Shown: piece by piece, positions 1-10,188 of the stretch
Position numbering within the stretch: position 1 is the first letter of the stretch
How the letters are laid out: each line of letters starts with the position of its first letter
Source of the DNA: Methylomicrobium lacus LW14
Lineage (GTDB): Bacteria > Pseudomonadota > Gammaproteobacteria > Methylococcales > Methylomonadaceae
NCBI RefSeq assembly: GCF_000527095.1
Contig: NZ_AZUN01000001.1
Span: forward strand, 1,798,001-1,862,000
Direction: 5' to 3'
DNA length: 64,000 bases
Program-made: the position numbers and the translations under genes
Notes under the pieces: model-generated
What the model was told of the DNA's origin: nothing
What the model saw: only the letters and a program-made list of their open reading frames with translations
Databases searched by the model: none

Positions 1-266
1 TCACGAACGATATATGGGTTATTCAAGGTAATACGTAACTGCCCCGGACGTACTATTACCGTCTTGAAGATATTCAGCTCTATATCATTGACTTTGATAT
101 GGTCACGACCCCATGAAGTTTCGCGCCAATCCAGAGCAATCGTAGCTAGCTGATCGTCCGACAATGGTGGGCCATCGTAGCTCTTTATAGTAGTGCAACC
201 GTATAGCGTTAACACACACAGTAAAAGCAACCGCCAATGTCCCCAAAAACCGCTAAGCATTTTCAT
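1..266 (-). CDS. partial lipoprotein (3' end outside window)
   Basis: The minus strand reads from an ATG at 266 to the window edge without a stop, so only the first 88 residues are visible. The N-terminus has a short basic start, a hydrophobic run (LLLLCVLTLYGC) and a cysteine at a lipobox (L-Y-G-C), followed by TTIKSYDG, so this is a predicted lipoprotein exported by Sec and lipidated by Lgt/LspA. A second in-frame ATG at 260 is equally possible as start. The mature part is not recognised. It lies downstream of, and in the same direction as, the S41-like lipoprotein gene with about 50 bp between, so the two may be co-transcribed. Confidence 0.6.
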   Translation of the reverse strand, partial: MKMLSGFWGHWRLLLLCVLTLYGCTTIKSYDGPPLSDDQLATIALDWRETSWGRDHIKVNDIELNIFKTVIVRPGQLRITLNNPYIVR

Positions 267-316
267 TCTTTGCCTCAGGTTCAAACGTATTCCAGCCGAG
301 TCAAAAGAAATTAAAC

Positions 317-1747
317 CTATTGCTTTTCAAGCAATAGGTTGACAGCAGTCTGGAGAGCAAAATCGCCGTCATCATTTGGATAGATTTGTGTCTCGCCGGG
401 ACAAGCATTCCAAATAGCTTCGGGGCTTTGATATTGTTGCGGATCGAGAGCAATTGATGTCCCATCACTGACACAGATATTCGGTACCACGCCAAACTGG
501 CTAAGTAAATTTCCGCTCGGGCGTGTCATTTCCCCAGTTACCAATATCATTGCGCCCCCTCCTTTCATAGGGAAGAGCGTGGATATTTTGTTGTAGCCTT
601 GGGAGGTGGTGCCGATCACGGTTGCGCGCCTATGATCCTGCAAGGAAGCCGCAAGCATTTCCGCACCGGCCGCTGTTTGGCCGTTGATTAAAACAGCCAG
701 CTTCACACCGGAATTCATAGCATTTCCATTGACTGATGCAAGAAAACGCATTTCCGATTCTTCAGATCGCCCACTGGTGGATAAGATAAGACCATCATCT
801 AAAAAATAGTCTGCAACTTCAACAATCGCTCTCAAATCACCGCCAGTATTATCGCGAAGATCGATAATAATTCCTTTGAGAGTTTCGGTATTAGCAGAGC
901 CAAGCGTCGAAATTTGTTTACTAAACAATTCTCTGCCAGGAGAATCGAATCGCGAGATACGGATATAGCCGATCCCTTTTGAATAAAGATTGCTTTCAAT
1001 GGGCGCGTCATTTACGAATGCTCGCGTCGCAATCATTTCACCTACTTTGCCCGCACGTTCAATCGTCAAACGAACCGTGGAATCCGGCAAGCCTTGAAGT
1101 TTGGCGATCACGCCCTCAAGCGGCAGATCACTAAGAATTTGCTCATCGATTTTGAGCAAGCGATCTCCTCTTTTGAGATCGATCCGTTGAGCTGGCGACT
1201 CTTTGATTATCGAAGAAATAACATAGTCGTCATTTATTTTCTGAAGCACCAAGCCTACTTTCGCCATTGGAGCGTCGCTTGATGCTTGTTCGACAAGTTT
1301 TAACTTAGGATACATCGAATCAGCAATGCCTAGCATCGCGGACTTGATAATATCCTTGGCTTGAAAATTTGGGTGATTGTCGAGTAAATAAAAATATTCC
1401 TCTTGCAAGCCGTTTAACGAATCAGCAGATAAGCTGAAGTTTAAGGATCTCGTCAGTGTGAGGTCTTTATAGATTCCATTTCGAGCGGCTTGAATTAACG
1501 TTGTCAAATCTATTGGCGCAATGTAATTCGACCGAATAACCGAGATTGTTTCCGTGAGGCCATCAAATAACGCTTGCGCCTCAGGTCGATTTTGAACGGA
1601 TACAGGCTTGCTAATGGTGGAAGAGGCGCACGATATTAAAGTACAGGAGATTAGGCCGACTAGTCCTAGATACGAGCCCGCCTGTAACCGCTTTTTTAGC
1701 GCAGATAATAGAAAAATATCGTGGTGCTGTTGTTCAATGAATGTCAT
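317..1747 (-). CDS. S41-family (C-terminal processing) peptidase-like lipoprotein, catalytic dyad apparently lost
   Basis: 476 residues from the ATG at 1747; the open frame continues upstream but would overlap the next gene, and this start puts a lipobox (LISC) near residue 40. Order: signal/lipobox, helical region, PDZ-like domain (residues ~150-230, KVGLVL...GDRLLKIDEQ), then the S41 tail-protease core (GIIIDLRDNTGG, VLINGQTAAGAE, GVVPNI). In active CtpA/Prc proteins the middle Ser of SASASE and the Lys of TFGKG form the catalytic pair. Here the aligned positions read TAAGAE and SQGYNK, that is Ala360 and Tyr385. The fold is therefore seen, but proteolysis is doubtful; a binding or scaffold role is possible. 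Probably acts in the periplasm, anchored to a membrane. Confidence 0.75.
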   Translation of the reverse strand: MTFIEQQHHDIFLLSALKKRLQAGSYLGLVGLISCTLISCASSTISKPVSVQNRPEAQALFDGLTETISVIRSNYIAPIDLTTLIQAARNGIYKDLTLTRSLNFSLSADSLNGLQEEYFYLLDNHPNFQAKDIIKSAMLGIADSMYPKLKLVEQASSDAPMAKVGLVLQKINDDYVISSIIKESPAQRIDLKRGDRLLKIDEQILSDLPLEGVIAKLQGLPDSTVRLTIERAGKVGEMIATRAFVNDAPIESNLYSKGIGYIRISRFDSPGRELFSKQISTLGSANTETLKGIIIDLRDNTGGDLRAIVEVADYFLDDGLILSTSGRSEESEMRFLASVNGNAMNSGVKLAVLINGQTAAGAEMLAASLQDHRRATVIGTTSQGYNKISTLFPMKGGGAMILVTGEMTRPSGNLLSQFGVVPNICVSDGTSIALDPQQYQSPEAIWNACPGETQIYPNDDGDFALQTAVNLLLEKQ

Positions 1748-1836
1748 CTTAGGTATTTGATTTACTTTTTTCGGCAGAAAAAAAACTGACCGATTTACAT
1801 CATTTACACGGCGGCTTTGAGCCCAAATATTGAGAC

Positions 1837-2187
1837 TCAAAGCATTTTCGGCCCGATCAGCCAGTAAATAGCGCCCCCCGCCCAGGTCAGCCCGAGCAAC
1901 AGCCACGGCAGCCAATGCTGCCGATAAACGATCATTGCTTCGATTGGCGAATCGTCCGTCTGCTCCGATGACTCGGTTTGCCGCGAGGCTTTCTTCAACC
2001 TCTTGCTCAATTCCCTAGCTTTTTCTTTTTGCTGTTTTTTATACAGATCGATGCCTTTCTGGATGCCCTGGGCGATCAGCTTGGTCTGTTCTTTGGTCTG
2101 CGCCGGGCGCTGCGTGGCTCGCGCGATTTTCAGCGCATCTTCCTGGGTTTGCGGCGACGGTTTTTGATAATTCGGTTTATTGGCCAT
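1837..2187 (-). CDS. DUF2956 family protein
   Basis: 116 residues. The protein has a highly charged N-terminal half (residues 1-80, rich in Lys, Gln and Glu, with a conserved-looking stretch TKEQTKLIAQGIQKGI) and one C-terminal membrane segment (WLPWLLLGLTWAGGAIYWLI, ~90-110). This matches the DUF2956 family known in gammaproteobacteria, of which no function is established. The segment suggests a tail-anchored inner-membrane protein with a cytoplasmic basic helix. It is upstream of the S41-like gene on the same strand and about 90 bp from it. Confidence 0.75.
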   Translation of the reverse strand: MANKPNYQKPSPQTQEDALKIARATQRPAQTKEQTKLIAQGIQKGIDLYKKQQKEKARELSKRLKKASRQTESSEQTDDSPIEAMIVYRQHWLPWLLLGLTWAGGAIYWLIGPKML

Positions 2188-2278
2188 GAGGGTATCGAGA
2201 GTCTGATGGGATCAACGCATTCCTTGCGCATCGAAATAGGTGATCATACTGCAAAAAATCGGCGACGGACAAAATTCA

Positions 2279-2860
2279 TTACGCGCTGCTCCGGGTCACC
2301 GCAAACAGCCTGGGAGCCGCAGCAGCGTTCGGTTTCGCATCGATCCCTTCAACCTTGAAGCGTTCGGGGTTCAGGGCTTCACACCAGCGCCCGACCTGAT
2401 CGGTCTCCTGCGCGCCGCCGGGATGGCCGGGATAGGCCTCGATCGTGAGGATGCCGCCTGGACTCAGCAATCGGCTCGCCGCCGTAAGCGCGGCCAGCGT
2501 CGAATCGGCCTGGGTCATCACGGCTTTATCGCCACCGGGCAGATAACCGAGATTGAACATCACCGCAGCGATCGCGCCGTGATCGGTCTTGGGTATCCGC
2601 TCAAGCAGTCCGGCATGGCTGTCATGAAACAAGGTCAGGCAAGCGCGCAACGCAGGCTCCTTGACTTTGGCTTCGGCGGACTCCAGCGCGGAGCGTTGAA
2701 TGTCAAAACCGTAAACCCTGCCGCCCGGTGCGACCTGCCGCAACAGAAACAGCGTGTCATGGCCGTTGCCGACCGTCGCATCGATGGCGAGCGCGCCGGG
2801 ACGCAGACGGGCGCCGATCAGTTCATGAGCCTTATCAACCAGGGAAATGCGTTCTCTCAT
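2279..2860 (-). CDS. mnmM: MnmM/YtqB-type tRNA 5-aminomethyl-(2-thio)uridine methyltransferase
   Basis: 193 residues of the rRNA_methylase-like SAM-dependent family that includes B. subtilis YtqB (MnmM). Visible motifs are the SAM-binding loop AIDATVGNGHDT (residues ~25-36), VYGFDIQ (acidic residue binding ribose), FNLGYLPGGDK and IEAYPGHPGG, the last two being family signatures. The start overlaps the end of the upstream FAD oxidoreductase gene by 26 bp, so translation is probably coupled. MnmM methylates nm5(s2)U34 of tRNA using SAM. The neighbour is a candidate for the enzyme making its substrate. Family assignment is firm; the exact substrate here is inference from context. Confidence 0.8.
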   Translation of the reverse strand: MRERISLVDKAHELIGARLRPGALAIDATVGNGHDTLFLLRQVAPGGRVYGFDIQRSALESAEAKVKEPALRACLTLFHDSHAGLLERIPKTDHGAIAAVMFNLGYLPGGDKAVMTQADSTLAALTAASRLLSPGGILTIEAYPGHPGGAQETDQVGRWCEALNPERFKVEGIDAKPNAAAAPRLFAVTRSSA

Positions 2861-3965
2861 AACGCGCTATGTCGCAGGATTTGGGCAAGACTTCGCCTGT
2901 TAATAGCGAGTCGGCAAAGCGGCGGCCATACCAGGGAATCAGCACGCTGCCCTTCGCACCGAAGCCGTTGAAGATATGGAGTTGCGACAACTTCGGATGC
3001 TTGCCGATGAACGGCTGCCGGTCCTCCGTGCAGGGGCGGACGCCCGCCTCGTGCGCGATCAGCTTGGCGTGCTTCAAGCCCGGAAAGATGCGTTCGCCCG
3101 CCGCGAGCAGTTCCGCTTTGGCCTGCTCGGTGATTGGTCTGTCGACGTTTTCGCGGTCGAAAGTCGCGCCCAGACGAACCCGGCCGCTGCCGACAGGCAG
3201 GAGCCAGTGGCCGTCATTGAATAAGCGGTCGGGTATCGGCAAGGCGTGCTCCAGCGTCAAAATCTCGCCTTTCGCCGGCCGCATGGGCAGCCACGAAAAC
3301 CAGGGATTTTCGCGCGCGCGGAAACCTTCGCAAAAAATGATCCGGCGGGGACGAAATTCCTGCCATTGCAATACCGGATCAAAAGTCAGATCGCGGTAAT
3401 CAAAATACGCCTGCCGGTAGGCCGAATGGGCGCGAAAATAGTCCAGCAGGCAGGACAATAACGGCCGCGTCAGCAGATAGCCGGTCTGTTTTTGTTCCAG
3501 GCAGCCCAACACATCGTCCCGCTCCAAAGGCTGGGCAATGCCGCCCAGATAGTCCCGATAAGCGGGATCGCCCAAACGTTTTCGGCATTGAGCGACTTCC
3601 TGCTCGCAGCGCAACAGTCGCCACATCGGTTTTTCGACATAAAACGGGCGCTTGAACACTTCCGCCAAAGCCGCGTAACACGCCTTGGCGGCCGGCAATA
3701 GCTGCTCGATCTCGGCGGTCTTGACGAAACGCAGGCCGGTGACCGGATTGATCAAACCGGCCGCGACCTGCGAGGCATTGCTTTCGCCGGGGTCTATCAC
3801 GACGACCCGGCAGCCGCGCCGAATCAATTCCGATGCCAGTAAAGCGCCGGCCAGACCGAAGCCGACAATCAAGAAATCAATGGTTTTTGTTTCCGCCAAG
3901 TCCTTACCCGATACTTTAGAATCGCTCACATTATACCGCCGTTCCGGCTGCTGGCGCGGGTACAA
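2835..3965 (-). CDS. FAD-dependent oxidoreductase, probable MnmC(o)-like tRNA-modifying enzyme
   Basis: 376 residues of the DAO/glycine-oxidase fold. The dinucleotide-binding motif is at residues ~31-60 (FLIVGFGLAGALLASEL, ending VVVID), and the C-terminal GVRPCTEDRQPFIG and FNGFGAKGSVLIPW motifs are typical of MnmC oxidase domains and their stand-alone relatives. E. coli MnmC fuses an oxidase (cmnm5U to nm5U) with a methyltransferase; here the methyltransferase role would be taken by the overlapping MnmM gene. Start is uncertain: ATG at 3965, or a later GTG close to the SDSK sequence. A generic amino-acid oxidase cannot be excluded, but the overlap with mnmM favours tRNA wobble modification. 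Confidence 0.72.
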   Translation of the reverse strand: MYPRQQPERRYNVSDSKVSGKDLAETKTIDFLIVGFGLAGALLASELIRRGCRVVVIDPGESNASQVAAGLINPVTGLRFVKTAEIEQLLPAAKACYAALAEVFKRPFYVEKPMWRLLRCEQEVAQCRKRLGDPAYRDYLGGIAQPLERDDVLGCLEQKQTGYLLTRPLLSCLLDYFRAHSAYRQAYFDYRDLTFDPVLQWQEFRPRRIIFCEGFRARENPWFSWLPMRPAKGEILTLEHALPIPDRLFNDGHWLLPVGSGRVRLGATFDRENVDRPITEQAKAELLAAGERIFPGLKHAKLIAHEAGVRPCTEDRQPFIGKHPKLSQLHIFNGFGAKGSVLIPWYGRRFADSLLTGEVLPKSCDIARYERTHFPG

Positions 3966-3990
3966 CCCCGTCTATGTTTTGTACAAGTCA

Positions 3991-3999
3991 TGGTATAAT
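3991..3999 (+). promoter_or_regulatory. extended -10 promoter candidate for the CarH-like gene
   Basis: The bases TGGTATAAT form a perfect extended -10 element (TGn plus TATAAT). No good -35 sits 17 bp upstream, as expected for extended -10 promoters. It points to the regulator gene at 4140, with an untranslated leader of about 130 bases, and it is inside the 5' region of the divergent FAD oxidoreductase gene. Confidence 0.5.
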
Positions 4000-4139
4000 G
4001 AAACCATTGGCCGGGCCGTTGTCTCATTGGCTTTCAATGACTTGCGGCGTATTGAGTGAGCAAGAATGACATCGCACAGCCTGATCGGCCCAGGTTTTTA
4101 CCCCAATGACGGGCTTTCTTCGCAGACAAACAGGCGGCT

Positions 4140-5126
4140 ATGACGGATATTAAGGACAATTCAGAGCATTATTTGATCAGCACCGTCTCGAAACGATCCG
4201 GGGTCAAAGCCGAACTGGTCCGGGCCTGGGAACGCCGTTATCAGGCGGTGGCGCCGACCCGAACCGCGGGCGGCCATCGCGTCTATACCGACCAGGATAT
4301 TGCCCGGCTGAAGCTATTGAATCAAGCCACCCGCGACGGCCACAGCATCAGCCGCATTGCGCGCTATTCTTTGGACGAACTGAGGAAACTGCTGCACACC
4401 GAAGAAGCCGCGACGCCGGCAAAGCGCCCTCTCCTTCTAGCCGGCAACGACATCAAATCGCTCGCGGAAGCGTACATCCAAAAATGCTATGCGGAAGTCA
4501 CCGCCTTCGACGCCAGAACGCTCGAATCGCTGTTCGAGAACGCGATCGTCGAACTCGGCATCCAGAACTTTATCGAAGATTTGCTCGATCCCTTGCTGAC
4601 CCTGATCGGCGAACGCTGGAAAACCGGCGAACTGCGACCGGTGCATGAACACATGGCATCGTCTATCATCCGGTCCCTGACCTATATCCTGCGCAACAAT
4701 ACGCCCTGCTCCCCTACGGCGCCCCGGATGGTCGTCACGACGCCGCTCGGCCAATTACACGAACTGGGCGCGCTGCTGGCCGCGATCATCGCCGAACTGA
4801 AAGGCTGGCAAGTCACCTATTTGGGCCCGAATCTGCCGGCCGAAGAAATCGCGGCCGCGGTGAAATTCACCGATGCGGCGGCGGTCACGATCAGCATCAG
4901 TTTCAGCTCAGATGATCACGTGGTGCAAAAAGAACTCAGAAGACTGCGCAAACTGCTCGGCTACGAGATTGCATTGATTGTCGGGGGACGCGCCGCCCCC
5001 TATTACGAAACGGTGCTGAATGAAGTCGGCGTGGTCAAAATTGAAAGCCTAGCGCATTTTCGGCGCTATCTTGACGGACTGGAGAATCAGAAAGACAAAA
5101 TTCCTGCTCAGGAAACAGCGGTTTAG
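4140..5126 (+). CDS. MerR-family regulator with B12-binding domain (CarH/LitR-like)
   Basis: 328 residues. Residues ~10-80 are a MerR winged helix (STVSKRSGVKAELVRAWERRY, TAGGHRVYTDQD). Residues ~105-190 are the helical cap with the Wx9EH signature (W160, E170, H171). Residues ~195-310 are a cobalamin Rossmann domain with the lower-ligand motif QLHELG (H207). CarH-type proteins bind adenosylcobalamin, repress in the dark and release DNA when light breaks the Co-C bond. The residue after W160 is Lys, where T. thermophilus CarH has the His that captures cobalt in the light state, so the photochemical detail may differ. SD AGGCGG precedes the ATG. No carotenoid gene is adjacent, so targets are unknown. 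Confidence 0.82.
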   Translation: MTDIKDNSEHYLISTVSKRSGVKAELVRAWERRYQAVAPTRTAGGHRVYTDQDIARLKLLNQATRDGHSISRIARYSLDELRKLLHTEEAATPAKRPLLLAGNDIKSLAEAYIQKCYAEVTAFDARTLESLFENAIVELGIQNFIEDLLDPLLTLIGERWKTGELRPVHEHMASSIIRSLTYILRNNTPCSPTAPRMVVTTPLGQLHELGALLAAIIAELKGWQVTYLGPNLPAEEIAAAVKFTDAAAVTISISFSSDDHVVQKELRRLRKLLGYEIALIVGGRAAPYYETVLNEVGVVKIESLAHFRRYLDGLENQKDKIPAQETAV

Positions 5127-5175
5127 CAGCGTTCCCGCGCCGCAAGAAAACCTTACCCGATTAAAAATTCGGGAC

Positions 5176-5202
5176 AAAAAAAAGGGGGTGATCACCACCC
5201 CC
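5176..5202 (-). terminator. intrinsic terminator of ftsH
   Basis: On the minus strand a GGGGGTG/CACCCCC stem (arms 5196-5202 and 5184-5190, five-base loop) is followed by eight T residues (5183-5176). It lies 15 bp past the ftsH stop codon. Confidence 0.85.
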
Positions 5203-5216
5203 TCAATGAGCGCACC

Positions 5217-7124
<1,908 letters not shown>

Positions 7125-7242
7125 TTTTATCTCTCCTGACCATTTAGCATGTGTAGGTTCTTCTTTGGCGATTTAAAAACCTAGTGTTTTAATCAATTAA
7201 TTAGGTATGATCCTTGGTTTTTTCAAGTCCAGCAAATACATT

Positions 7243-8607
7243 TTACAGAAAACTACTCAAATGCTCGCCATAAAGCCGTTTGATTTTGTTTAGCGCCGCG
7301 ACTTCTATCTGTCTGACGCGCTCGCGCGTCAGATTCAATTCCAGGCCGATTTCCTTCAAAGTCAACTCCCGTTCGCTATCGACGCCGAAATGTTCGCAGA
7401 TGATTTTGGCCTCCCTGGGATTCAGTATCTTAAGCGCTTGCTCGATCAGGCGCGCAAGATCGGACTGCGCCAGGATGCCGAAAGCGGAAGCGAAAACATC
7501 CTGTTCGAGAAAATCGATCGGCGCAAACGTCTCGTCATCGTCTTCCGACGAAGACTCGATAGGCACCGCGGATTGAGACATCGCCAGAATCGCATTGATT
7601 TCAGCGGGTGAAAGGCCGGTATGCTCGGCCAAATCCTGCAACGAGGGTTCCTTTCCGGTCCGCGCCAGCAATTGCTCCCGGTCGCGAAAAAATTTGTTGA
7701 TCAGGCCGACTTGTCCGCACGGAATCCTGACCACCCGTTCACTGCGGGACAATGATCTGGAAATCGCCTGCCGTATCCAATAACCGGCATAGGTCGAAAA
7801 TTTGAAGCCGAGCCGGTAATCGTAGCGGTCCGCCGCTTTCAACAACCCGGTCTGCCCTTCCTGAACCAGATCGTCAAAATCCAGGAAACTGCCCTTGTAT
7901 TGGTTCGCGATGAACAGCACCAACCCCCCGTTGGCGCTCACCAGTTGTTGGCGGGATTCCAGCCAGGCGCGTTCCGCCGCAACCAGATCGGCAAGGTGCT
8001 GCCGGCTGTCTTGGCCCGAGGAAAAATGCCGAAGTTGCCTGCCGTCATGCTGCTGATGCAATGCGAGAACCCGATCAAAACCGGCGCCCAGATGAGCGGC
8101 GATGCGTGCGATTCGCTCGCGGACTTGGGCATTGGGCTCTTGCGGGTGCCTACCGGCGTAACAATGCAGATCAACGAGCTGCGTAAGGTCGTTAAACGTG
8201 AAAGGAAAACATTGCAAGGCTTCTACCATGCTCTCAGCGTTCCGCCCGACATCGCCCTCCGTCTTCTCTATCGCAGCTCGCTGATAGCATTGCCGGATGA
8301 GGTCCAGAGGCGACGCCGGCTCGGCGGACACCCCGGGTTCTGCCGGCGGTTCCGCGACCTCCTTGTCACTGTGTTGTTCACGCTCTTGCAGCAGCCACAG
8401 CGGCGCCAGGGGGGATTGGGCCAAGACATTGACCAAATCCGTCTTACAGATCCGCAAGCGCCTCGCAAGCGATAAATTAGAATCTGCCGCATCGACGCCG
8501 GCGCATGCCGCAAAGTCCGGCATCCGCTCGAGCAATGTATTACCGCTTTCCGGGTCAATATCCTCTAGCGACGTCGAAGGATATTTTTTTACTATCGTGA
8601 CAGCCAT
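7243..8607 (-). CDS. RNA polymerase sigma-70 family factor with long unconserved N-terminus
   Basis: 454 residues from the ATG at 8607, chosen because GGGAGGA sits 8 bases upstream; a frame extends 26 codons further without such a site. Residues ~225-300 are region 2 (DFDDLVQEGQTGLLKAADRY, FSTYAGYWIRQAI), then region 3 (PSLQDLAEHTGLSPAEI) and region 4 with helix-turn-helix (LTLKEIGLELNLTRERVRQIE). This is the group 1/2 (RpoD/RpoS-like) pattern. The first ~200 residues match no known sigma region and contain a charged low-complexity stretch. Core motifs are complete, so it should bind core polymerase; the regulon is unknown. Confidence 0.85.
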   Translation of the reverse strand: MAVTIVKKYPSTSLEDIDPESGNTLLERMPDFAACAGVDAADSNLSLARRLRICKTDLVNVLAQSPLAPLWLLQEREQHSDKEVAEPPAEPGVSAEPASPLDLIRQCYQRAAIEKTEGDVGRNAESMVEALQCFPFTFNDLTQLVDLHCYAGRHPQEPNAQVRERIARIAAHLGAGFDRVLALHQQHDGRQLRHFSSGQDSRQHLADLVAAERAWLESRQQLVSANGGLVLFIANQYKGSFLDFDDLVQEGQTGLLKAADRYDYRLGFKFSTYAGYWIRQAISRSLSRSERVVRIPCGQVGLINKFFRDREQLLARTGKEPSLQDLAEHTGLSPAEINAILAMSQSAVPIESSSEDDDETFAPIDFLEQDVFASAFGILAQSDLARLIEQALKILNPREAKIICEHFGVDSERELTLKEIGLELNLTRERVRQIEVAALNKIKRLYGEHLSSFL

Positions 8608-9194
8608 TTGCCAATCCTCCCAACACGCCATTTGGAATCGTGATTGATGCATTCCAATAGGCGAAAACACAGCGTTTGACGCCAAATAAAAGTCATCCCT
8701 TTTATTTTTACCGCAGCATCCCGAACAGGCTCTTGCCGACTAAAACCTTTACAAGAATTATTCAGCATACTAGACAACGCGATGCGCAGTTCGTCGAATT
8801 TTCGTCTCATCTCATGTAAGACAACATCTTGATAAATTAGTTTATTTAAGGCCGGCTTCATCGCTTGACGATCAATGGCAGGTGATCGCAATGTAGCAAT
8901 ATTCACAATCCCTGTCAAAATATATTTATACAAAAACTGTACAACACCGGTATTATCGCAATTTATTTAAATGCCCAGGAAAATCGGAGCCATGACGGGT
9001 CCGGTCAAGGCGCTTTAAGGCTTGGCTTCCGCTCGCTCTGCATCCTGAACCCGCGCCACGGTTCAGGATGCAACGATGAGGCTGGATTTCGGGAAGTGAT
9101 CTCCCCTTAGCCCTTGAGGGCACCGGGGAATGACGCGGGTATGGCGGGCTAACCCAACCGCAGGGAGAGGTAGAGCGAAGCGGGAATGACCGAA
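8608..9194. other. 587 bp without a convincing gene
   Basis: The left part is AT-rich and is the upstream region of the sigma gene. A 113-codon minus-strand frame (8592-8933) overlaps the sigma start; it has no recognisable domain and no good ribosome site, so it is not called. An inverted repeat, CATCCTGAACC/GGTTCAGGATG with an 8-bp loop, lies at 9041-9070. The stretch beyond it looks like scattered repeat remnants. Confidence 0.5.
9041..9070. repeat. inverted repeat, 11-bp arms
   Basis: CATCCTGAACC at 9041-9051 is the exact complement of GGTTCAGGATG at 9060-9070. There is no T-run on either side, so it is not an obvious terminator; it may be a short interspersed palindrome. Confidence 0.6.
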
Positions 9195-9548
9195 CTATTT
9201 TTCTTCCAGCGGCATTTCTTCGAACTCAATGCCTTCCCAGCCGTATTTGATGAAATTGCGGATATTTTGATGGCTATTGCCTTCGGGATCGCCAAGGACA
9301 TCGACGCGATAAAAGTCGCCGAATAAGTTCAAGGTTTGCTGCTTGTCCAGATCGTGCAGCAACGCAAAGGCGAAAATCTTGCAGGAGCCTTCATTCACGC
9401 CCGCCGAATTGACCAGACAGTGCTCGCCGAGTCCGTTGCGGAATTCGGCCGGGTGATAATCGTAGTGCTCGGTGAGCACCGCGATCGTCTCCTGGAAGTC
9501 AACCGGGTCGTTGTTCTTAATTTTTTCTAGGAATTCGGGGAGGGACAT
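9195..9548 (-). CDS. HopJ type III effector family protein
   Basis: 117 residues that match the HopJ family (N-terminal DPVDFQETIAVLTEHYDY, central GLGEHCLVNSAG, C-terminal HQNIRNFIKYGWEGIEFE). Despite the family name, most members are in non-pathogens without a type III secretion system and have no established biochemical role; length is typical. It lies 45 bp downstream of smpB on the same strand. Confidence 0.85.
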   Translation of the reverse strand: MSLPEFLEKIKNNDPVDFQETIAVLTEHYDYHPAEFRNGLGEHCLVNSAGVNEGSCKIFAFALLHDLDKQQTLNLFGDFYRVDVLGDPEGNSHQNIRNFIKYGWEGIEFEEMPLEEK

Positions 9549-9593
9549 TGAAGTGTTGGGCTCAGGGCAAGGTACAGAGTTAAGTCAAGGCGA

Positions 9594-10082
9594 TCAACCA
9601 CCGTGTTTCAGGATGCGCCCTTTTTCGCGCTCCCAATCGCGGTCTTTCGAGCTGGCGCGTTTATCGTGCAACTGCTTGCCCTTGGCGAGGCCGATTTCGA
9701 GCTTGGCGCGGCCATGCTTCCAATACATCGACAGCGGCACGATGGTGTAGCCTTTGCGCTCGACCGAACCGATCAATTTGTTCAGCTCATGACGGTTCAA
9801 CAGCAATTTTTTCGCGCGCACCGCTTCGGGCTTCACGTGCGTCGACGCGGACAACAGCGGAGAGACGTGCGCACCGGCCAGCCAGGCCTCGCCGCGCCTT
9901 AAGGTCACATAGCTTTCCTTCAGCTGCACCCTGCCGTCGCGGAGACTCTTGACTTCCCAGCCTTCCAGCACGATTCCGGCTTCATAACGTTCTTCGATAA
10001 AATATTCGTGCGTCGCCTGCCGGTTGACCGCGATCGTATTATTTTGCTGATTCTTGTTCTTTTTGGATTTTTTATCGGCCAT
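9594..10082 (-). CDS. smpB: SsrA-binding protein SmpB
   Basis: 162 residues, typical length. Diagnostic motifs are ATHEYFIEERYEAGIVLEGWEVKSLR (oligonucleotide-binding barrel), LLLNRHEL and the basic tail GKQLHDKRASSKDRDWEREK that enters the ribosomal mRNA channel. SmpB carries tmRNA to stalled ribosomes for trans-translation. In many gammaproteobacteria smpB is divergent from ratA-rnfH; here an NSS transporter gene lies in between. The ssrA gene is not in this window. Confidence 0.96.
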   Translation of the reverse strand: MADKKSKKNKNQQNNTIAVNRQATHEYFIEERYEAGIVLEGWEVKSLRDGRVQLKESYVTLRRGEAWLAGAHVSPLLSASTHVKPEAVRAKKLLLNRHELNKLIGSVERKGYTIVPLSMYWKHGRAKLEIGLAKGKQLHDKRASSKDRDWEREKGRILKHGG

Positions 10083-10188
10083 GGTGGGCGGATTGTAATT
10101 TTTCGACTGACGTAAAACAATAAATTTGTTATTTTACTCGATTAAACTCGATCCAGTGTTTTTTATATAGAATCCGACAGGCACTTTC

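Noticed and set aside
8592..8933. 113-codon minus-strand frame before the sigma gene
   Set aside because: Overlaps the sigma start, has no ribosome site, domain or neighbour support; left as unassigned sequence.
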